From positions 68,058 through 132,057 of the forward strand of contig CAZBRO010000012.1 of assembly GCA_964494505.1 (NCBI GenBank): DNA of 64,000 bases, in the 5' to 3' direction. Positions 60,603 through 64,000 of this stretch are shown here, one piece after another. Both the position numbers and the translations under genes were made by a program. Every line of letters starts with the position of its first letter. Position 1 is the stretch's first letter. A model generated the notes under the pieces. That model was not told the origin of the DNA. It saw only the letters and a list, made by a program, of their open reading frames with translations, and searched no databases. The stretch comes from CAIYRG01 sp964494505. Lineage in GTDB: Bacteria > Pseudomonadota > Alphaproteobacteria > Micropepsales > Micropepsaceae.

Positions 60603-61772
60603 TTATGAGGTGGAATATCGGTCGATGGGCCACAGCCAGCGCCGCCGCAGCGCCCTGCGAATCCCTAACGGCGCCGCGCGATACAAAGCCATCAGCCAAT
60701 CCCACGCCGCGCCACGGCCGGCGAAGTGTGTGGTAGCGGCAATCCAGCCATGCCCGAGAAGCGTCGTCGGGATCAGATGGTCCACGACGCGGTCCTCGGA
60801 ATCGGCCCAGATGCGCTTATAGGCCTCGTTCCCGGGGAGAAAATCGAACGTATCGAGGCCCATTTCCATGCATCGGCGGATCAGCCGTTCCATCAGCAGC
60901 CGCGAAGGCGAGAACGTCTGATAGGCCTCGTCGTAGGAGAACATGTAAAAAATGAACCGCCTGCCGTCGATGAAACCGAATCCGGCCGATAAAATCTGTT
61001 CTTTCGCGCCGAGCCGGCACAGAACCAGATTTCCGGCGGCGAGGCTGTCGTGCAAGACCGCCCTGATGAAAGCGCGGTATTCGGCCGTCGAGAACACGCC
61101 CGTGGCGATCCCGCGCTTAGCGGCCCAGGCGAGTTTGTGGGTGAATATCCAATCCACCAGCGCGTCGATTTCGCCTGCCTCATCGACCACGTGAAACTGG
61201 TGCCTGTCGGAGGCTTTCTTCAGCCGCCGCCATTGGCGTTGCTGATCGGAAAGGAGCCCCTTGGGGAGGGAGGCCGCATAGTCGTCCCATCCGGCGAAGC
61301 GGTTGAGGCGGATCACCGGAGACCCCGCAGACCGCCGCCGTCCCCGGCCGGCGGCCCCCTCAAGAAAACCCGCAAGCCTCGAATCGGCCGGCAAATTGCG
61401 CAAATCGACAGCGTCGCCGCCGGCCAGGCGTCGCGTCTGCCGCCAGGCGGCGGCCAGCCATTCGCTCGCCAGCGGTCCTCGTTCGACCAGAGCGCCGCGA
61501 TATTCGAATTTCTCCGAACACAGGAACCGAACCAGCCGTCTGTTCAGGACCAGGGGCCAGATCAGCACAAGCCGCTCGCCCACTCGGCCCGCCAGGATTC
61601 GCAAGCCATAACCGCGCGCTGCCGCAACATGCTGCCAGGCGCGCCATTGCCAGTCGAATTTGAGAAAAATGCTGTGAGGCTCCGCCCGGCCGCAAAGGTC
61701 GCGCCAGTCGGCCTCTAACGCGCGGAAGGCCTCTGTATCGCTGACGACGGTGAAGGAAACCTCGCTTGTCAT
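60603..61772 (-). CDS. CelD/BioF2-like GNAT acetyltransferase
   Basis: A 389-residue protein of the Acetyltransf_6 (FemAB-like) group. N-terminal VVSDTEAFRALEADWRDLCGRA leads into SIFLKFDWQWRAWQHV, then the core AGFGFIDGRRFIFYMFSYDEAYQTFSPSRLLMERLIR (parts) and DFLPGNEAYKRIWAD, typical of cellulose/exopolysaccharide-associated CelD proteins. These acylate sugars or polysaccharide precursors. Start at 61772, preceded by shadow frame only. It converges on the kinase gene with 31 bases between stops and is the last gene before the integrated element. Confidence 0.83.
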   Translation of the reverse strand: MTSEVSFTVVSDTEAFRALEADWRDLCGRAEPHSIFLKFDWQWRAWQHVAAARGYGLRILAGRVGERLVLIWPLVLNRRLVRFLCSEKFEYRGALVERGPLASEWLAAAWRQTRRLAGGDAVDLRNLPADSRLAGFLEGAAGRGRRRSAGSPVIRLNRFAGWDDYAASLPKGLLSDQQRQWRRLKKASDRHQFHVVDEAGEIDALVDWIFTHKLAWAAKRGIATGVFSTAEYRAFIRAVLHDSLAAGNLVLCRLGAKEQILSAGFGFIDGRRFIFYMFSYDEAYQTFSPSRLLMERLIRRCMEMGLDTFDFLPGNEAYKRIWADSEDRVVDHLIPTTLLGHGWIAATTHFAGRGAAWDWLMALYRAAPLGIRRALRRRWLWPIDRYSTS

Positions 61773-61974
61773 GCGCGAAGACGTCCGAGCCCGCTGTCCG
61801 CGCGCGCCCTTGCTGCCCGGCAGACCGCCAAAAGCAGCCCGCCCCACACAATAGAGACACCGTTCATTCTGGCCCCCGCCGATGCGGAAAACCTATAATC
61901 GTTCCCGGCAAATCGGCAAGCCGCGAGCGCGATTTGGGTTATTCATGCGCCCCTATGTTCGACTTTTTGAAATT

Positions 61975-61994
61975 TGGCTCCGCGGGTAGGATTC
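61975..61994 (-). other. Putative att site: copy of a tRNA 3' end (tRNA-Asn-like)
   Basis: The 20 bases TGGCTCCGCGGGTAGGATTC, read on the minus strand, are GAATCCTACCCGCGGAGCCA: part of a T loop, a T-stem half CCTAC, an acceptor strand CCGCGGA, discriminator G and CCA. The numbering fits a complete 3' end, and G73 with TCCGCGG-type acceptor points to tRNA-Asn. The match stops after that; no tRNA body is present here. Such duplicated 3' ends mark integration by P4-type integrases, and one is encoded 190 bases to the right. The gap 61773-62180 (408 bases) otherwise holds only short repeats. Because CCA points left, the intact tRNA should lie at the far right end of the element, outside this window. 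Confidence 0.72.
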
Positions 61995-62010
61995 ATACTG
62001 GGGTCCCGCT

Positions 62011-62040
62011 AAGTCCCGGAAAGTCCCGGAAAGTCCCGGA
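62011..62040. repeat. Three tandem 10-bp repeats AAGTCCCGGA
   Basis: AAGTCCCGGA is repeated three times without interruption; a partial copy (GGTCCCGCT) precedes and AAT follows. The period of ten bases puts the copies on one face of the helix. Lying between the att-like sequence and the integrase gene they are good candidates for integrase arm-binding or regulatory sites. Repeat seen directly; role inferred. Confidence 0.7.
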
Positions 62041-62120
62041 AATACCCTTATTTTTCAATATAATCGCCACCAGATCGGTGGTAAGTTCAATTGGGGCAAG
62101 GGGGTGGTTGATTTGGCCGA

Positions 62121-62156
62121 TACATCCAACAGTACATCCAACAGTACATCCAACAG
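62121..62156. repeat. Three tandem 12-bp repeats TACATCCAACAG
   Basis: Three perfect 12-bp copies end 24 bases before the integrase GTG start. They may be binding sites for the integrase or an excisionase, or simple slippage repeats in its leader. A stop codon (62157-62159) in the integrase frame follows them, so they are not part of the protein. Confidence 0.65.
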
Positions 62157-62180
62157 TAGCGGGCCGGGCAGGGGCGTCGG

Positions 62181-63515
62181 GTGATCACGCAATCCCAGAT
62201 CGACGCATCGTTCCGACGGGTTCGCATGACGCGAAAGCGCGTCGAGATAAAGGATCAGGGTGGCCGCGGCGAGGGACGCCTGTGGCTCATCGTTCGTCCG
62301 GTGGGGTCGCAGCCGATGGCGGAGTGGTACGCCGTCTTTCATCGCGGCGGGAAGCGGTCGATGGTGAAGGTCGGTTCGTATCCGACGTTGGGGCTGGCTG
62401 ACGCCCGAAAGGCATTCCGGGAGGCCTACGCGCCGCTTATTACCTCGGGAGAGGCCTTGTCACGGCTGCGCGTGAAAACCGAAGACAAGCCGGCAACCGT
62501 TCGGGAGTTATTCCAGGCCTACGTCGAGCACTTGGAAGGCATGGCAAGGCCCCGTTCCGCCAAGCAGGCCCGGATCATTCTCCTTGGGGGCAAGAAAGGA
62601 GGCGGCGCGGCCAAGGCCATCGGCGAAGATGTGCTCGCCGCGGTGGTGACGCCACAAGACATTGTCCCCTACCTGGGCGCCATTCACAAACGCGGGGCCA
62701 TCGTCATGGCGCGCAAAGCCCGGACCTACCTCAGTTCGGCATTCGCATTCGGGATGAAATCGAGCAATTCCTATACCGGCGCTTCCGCGTCCATTAGCTT
62801 GGGAATTGCCGCCAACCCGGTAGCAGCGATTCCCGCCGACCCCGAAGCGCACCGTGCCGGTCAGCGGCACCTTTCGGTGTTGGAGTTCCGGGCCCTTTGG
62901 CGGTGGCTTGAAGGTCGAGATGCAGCGAGTCTCGCGGCACCGGTCCTGAGGCTCATGATGGCCACCGGCCAGCGGATGGAGGAAATCTCGTTCCTGACGG
63001 CCGCCAACTACGACCGAAACGAAAAAATGCTCGATTGGTCCCGCACCAAGAATGACCAACCTCACGCTATTCCGTTGCCGCCCCAGGCGGTCAAGATATT
63101 GGGCGACCAAGTGCCGAACCGCGGAGGCTTGTTTTTCCCGGGCCGTGCCCGCCCAGACATGCCGCTGACCATGAATGCCATCGAAAAGGAACTGGATCGG
63201 TTTGTGGAGAAGACGGGCATGCCGCACTGCTGCCCGCGGGACCTCAGGCGCACATGGAAGACGCTCGCCGGCGCGGCCGGGCTCTCGAAGGAAATCCGCG
63301 ACCGCTTGCAGAACCATGCCCGCCAGGACGTGTCGAGCCGCCACTATGATCGGTACGAGTATCTGGCGGAGAAGCGCGCCGCGATGGGGACGTGGGCGGA
63401 ATATCTGGACTGGATTCTGACCGGCGATGTCGATGAGGTTGAGCAGGGTGGCTCGCAACCGATTTCCTTATCTGAGGTACGGGCGCGTCGGGAGCGGTCA
63501 AGAACCGCCGCATAG
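62181..63515 (+). CDS. int: P4-type tyrosine integrase (arm-binding DUF4102 N terminus)
   Basis: A 444-residue site-specific recombinase starting at GTG (an ATG at 62226 is possible). The N-terminal arm-binding domain has GRLWLIVRPVGSQPMAEWY and VGSYPTLGLADARKAF. The catalytic part has the first Arg in ATGQRMEEIS, a box II reading CPRDLRRTWKTLAG, then QNHARQDVSSRHYDRYEYL with the second His and the nucleophilic Tyr. The first His of the usual H-x-L-R box is Arg here (P-R-D-L-R), a variant I recall in related integrases. It integrates the element at the tRNA 3' end 190 bases upstream. Confidence 0.92.
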   Translation: MITQSQIDASFRRVRMTRKRVEIKDQGGRGEGRLWLIVRPVGSQPMAEWYAVFHRGGKRSMVKVGSYPTLGLADARKAFREAYAPLITSGEALSRLRVKTEDKPATVRELFQAYVEHLEGMARPRSAKQARIILLGGKKGGGAAKAIGEDVLAAVVTPQDIVPYLGAIHKRGAIVMARKARTYLSSAFAFGMKSSNSYTGASASISLGIAANPVAAIPADPEAHRAGQRHLSVLEFRALWRWLEGRDAASLAAPVLRLMMATGQRMEEISFLTAANYDRNEKMLDWSRTKNDQPHAIPLPPQAVKILGDQVPNRGGLFFPGRARPDMPLTMNAIEKELDRFVEKTGMPHCCPRDLRRTWKTLAGAAGLSKEIRDRLQNHARQDVSSRHYDRYEYLAEKRAAMGTWAEYLDWILTGDVDEVEQGGSQPISLSEVRARRERSRTAA

Positions 63516-63633
63516 GCGCGGGGTGTGTGCTGCGGCCCGCGCACGGGTATGAGCGGGCGTCGCCCAAGGTCACCAGGCCACCCGGGCGGATTATTGGCTG
63601 CGCGCGCGTCAGTAGTGACGCCACGCTCCTGCC

Positions 63634-64000
63634 ATGACACAGGAAATCAAAATCCCGGTTGCGGCCGATACGTCCGGTGCCGAGTCCGGTATCAAACGAG
63701 TCGACCGCGCCGCTGCAGGCGTCGCCGGCTCGGTCAACGATATCGCCACTGCGGCCCAGGCCGCCGGCAAGGCAATAGACGACCTCGGCAGCAAGATCGA
63801 CGGCATCGGCAAGAAGTCCAAGGCGGCAGCGGACGGTGCCGGCAACCAGGTCAAATACACCGCGGACCGGCTCAGGGCGATCCAGGAACAGTTGTCACGC
63901 GAGTTCGGTGGCGATGTCTCGATGAACGATGCCCGCACCGCTGCTCTGAATTTCGAGCGGATGCGCGCCGGGAGAGGGCTCGGCAGCCGAAGCATGCGGA
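63634..64000 (+). CDS. Phage tail tape-measure-like protein, N-terminal part (cut by window end)
   Basis: An open frame from the ATG at 63634 to the last base of the window with no stop (122 complete codons). The start MTQEIKIPVAADTSGAESG and following Ala/Gly/Lys-rich amphipathic segments (GVAGSVNDIATAAQAAG, IDDLGSKIDGIGKKSKAAA) are typical of the N termini of tail length tape measure proteins, long coiled coils inside phage tails. Gap to the integrase is 118 bases with nothing clear in it. Ribosome site weak. Suggests a prophage or phage-tail-like element; identity needs the rest of the gene. Confidence 0.6.
   Translation, partial: MTQEIKIPVAADTSGAESGIKRVDRAAAGVAGSVNDIATAAQAAGKAIDDLGSKIDGIGKKSKAAADGAGNQVKYTADRLRAIQEQLSREFGGDVSMNDARTAALNFERMRAGRGLGSRSMR

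Noticed and set aside
61960..62000. Intact tRNA gene
   Set aside because: Only 20 bases of the 3' end match; the sequence then departs from a T arm and no anticodon or D arm is present on either strand.
62011..62156. CRISPR-like array
   Set aside because: The repeats are 10 and 12 bases long, directly abutting, without spacers, and no cas genes are near.
63609..63995. Minus-strand 128-residue frame at the right edge
   Set aside because: The plus strand carries an uninterrupted frame with a tape-measure-like start; the minus frame is its shadow.

Overview
The window is chromosomal DNA of a GC-rich alphaproteobacterium. The taxonomic signals are an ATP synthase Fo operon with split b and b' subunits in the order atpI-atpB-atpE-atpF'-atpF, the neighbourhood mutY / DUF721 / DsbA-like / smc, a PEP-CTERM-type secreted protein, a long-form RibA and an HWE-type histidine kinase. 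The exact genus cannot be fixed from the sequence; a Rhizomicrobium/Micropepsaceae-like organism is a guess. No rRNA gene, intact tRNA gene or CRISPR array is visible.

Layout. 0-8.5 kb: AI-2E family transporter, glycosyltransferase, MetE-like protein directly behind the Fo operon (with a near-consensus sigma70 promoter), an L,D-transpeptidase-ribA pair and a divergent orphan OmpR-type regulator. 8.7-14 kb: two convergent paralogous secreted proteins and a three-gene MacA / MacB-ATPase / MacB-permease exporter. 14-22.5 kb: PBP1A, SMC, a DsbA-like protein whose open frame carries an N-terminal DNA-binding HTH, DUF721 and MutY. 22.5-35 kb: PEP-CTERM protein, sterol-desaturase-like protein, MOSC protein, a complete RND efflux operon (outer membrane channel, adaptor, pump), two MFS transporters, a secreted MORN protein and an orphan Flp pilin. 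36-44.6 kb: a tightly packed minus-strand series cysK, sseA, GNAT, OPT peptide transporter, POT peptide transporter, metC, a 99-residue protein, hisI and a Tat-exported hydrolase. It reads as peptide uptake joined to sulfur amino-acid metabolism.

44.7-61.8 kb is an accessory-looking stretch rich in exported proteins and local duplications: an amidohydrolase-fold protein that has lost its HxH metal motif and gained an IPT/TIG-like tail, a signal-less NMT1/THI5-like protein, cupins (one single, one tandem pair), a double HbpS/GlcG-domain protein, two beta-propeller paralogs, a leaderless L,D-transpeptidase, an atypical pyruvate kinase, a PQQ dehydrogenase, a PAS-PAS-HWE kinase and a CelD-like acetyltransferase. 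A roughly 100-bp MITE-like element sits exactly between two stop codons there.

From about 61.97 kb to the right edge an integrated element begins: a 20-bp copy of a tRNA 3' end (probably tRNA-Asn) as a putative att site, two sets of short tandem repeats, a P4-type tyrosine integrase and the start of a phage tail tape-measure-like gene cut by the window end. The two observations I rate highest are the HTH-membrane-DsbA fusion, with two helically phased palindromes upstream of it, and the att/integrase junction.
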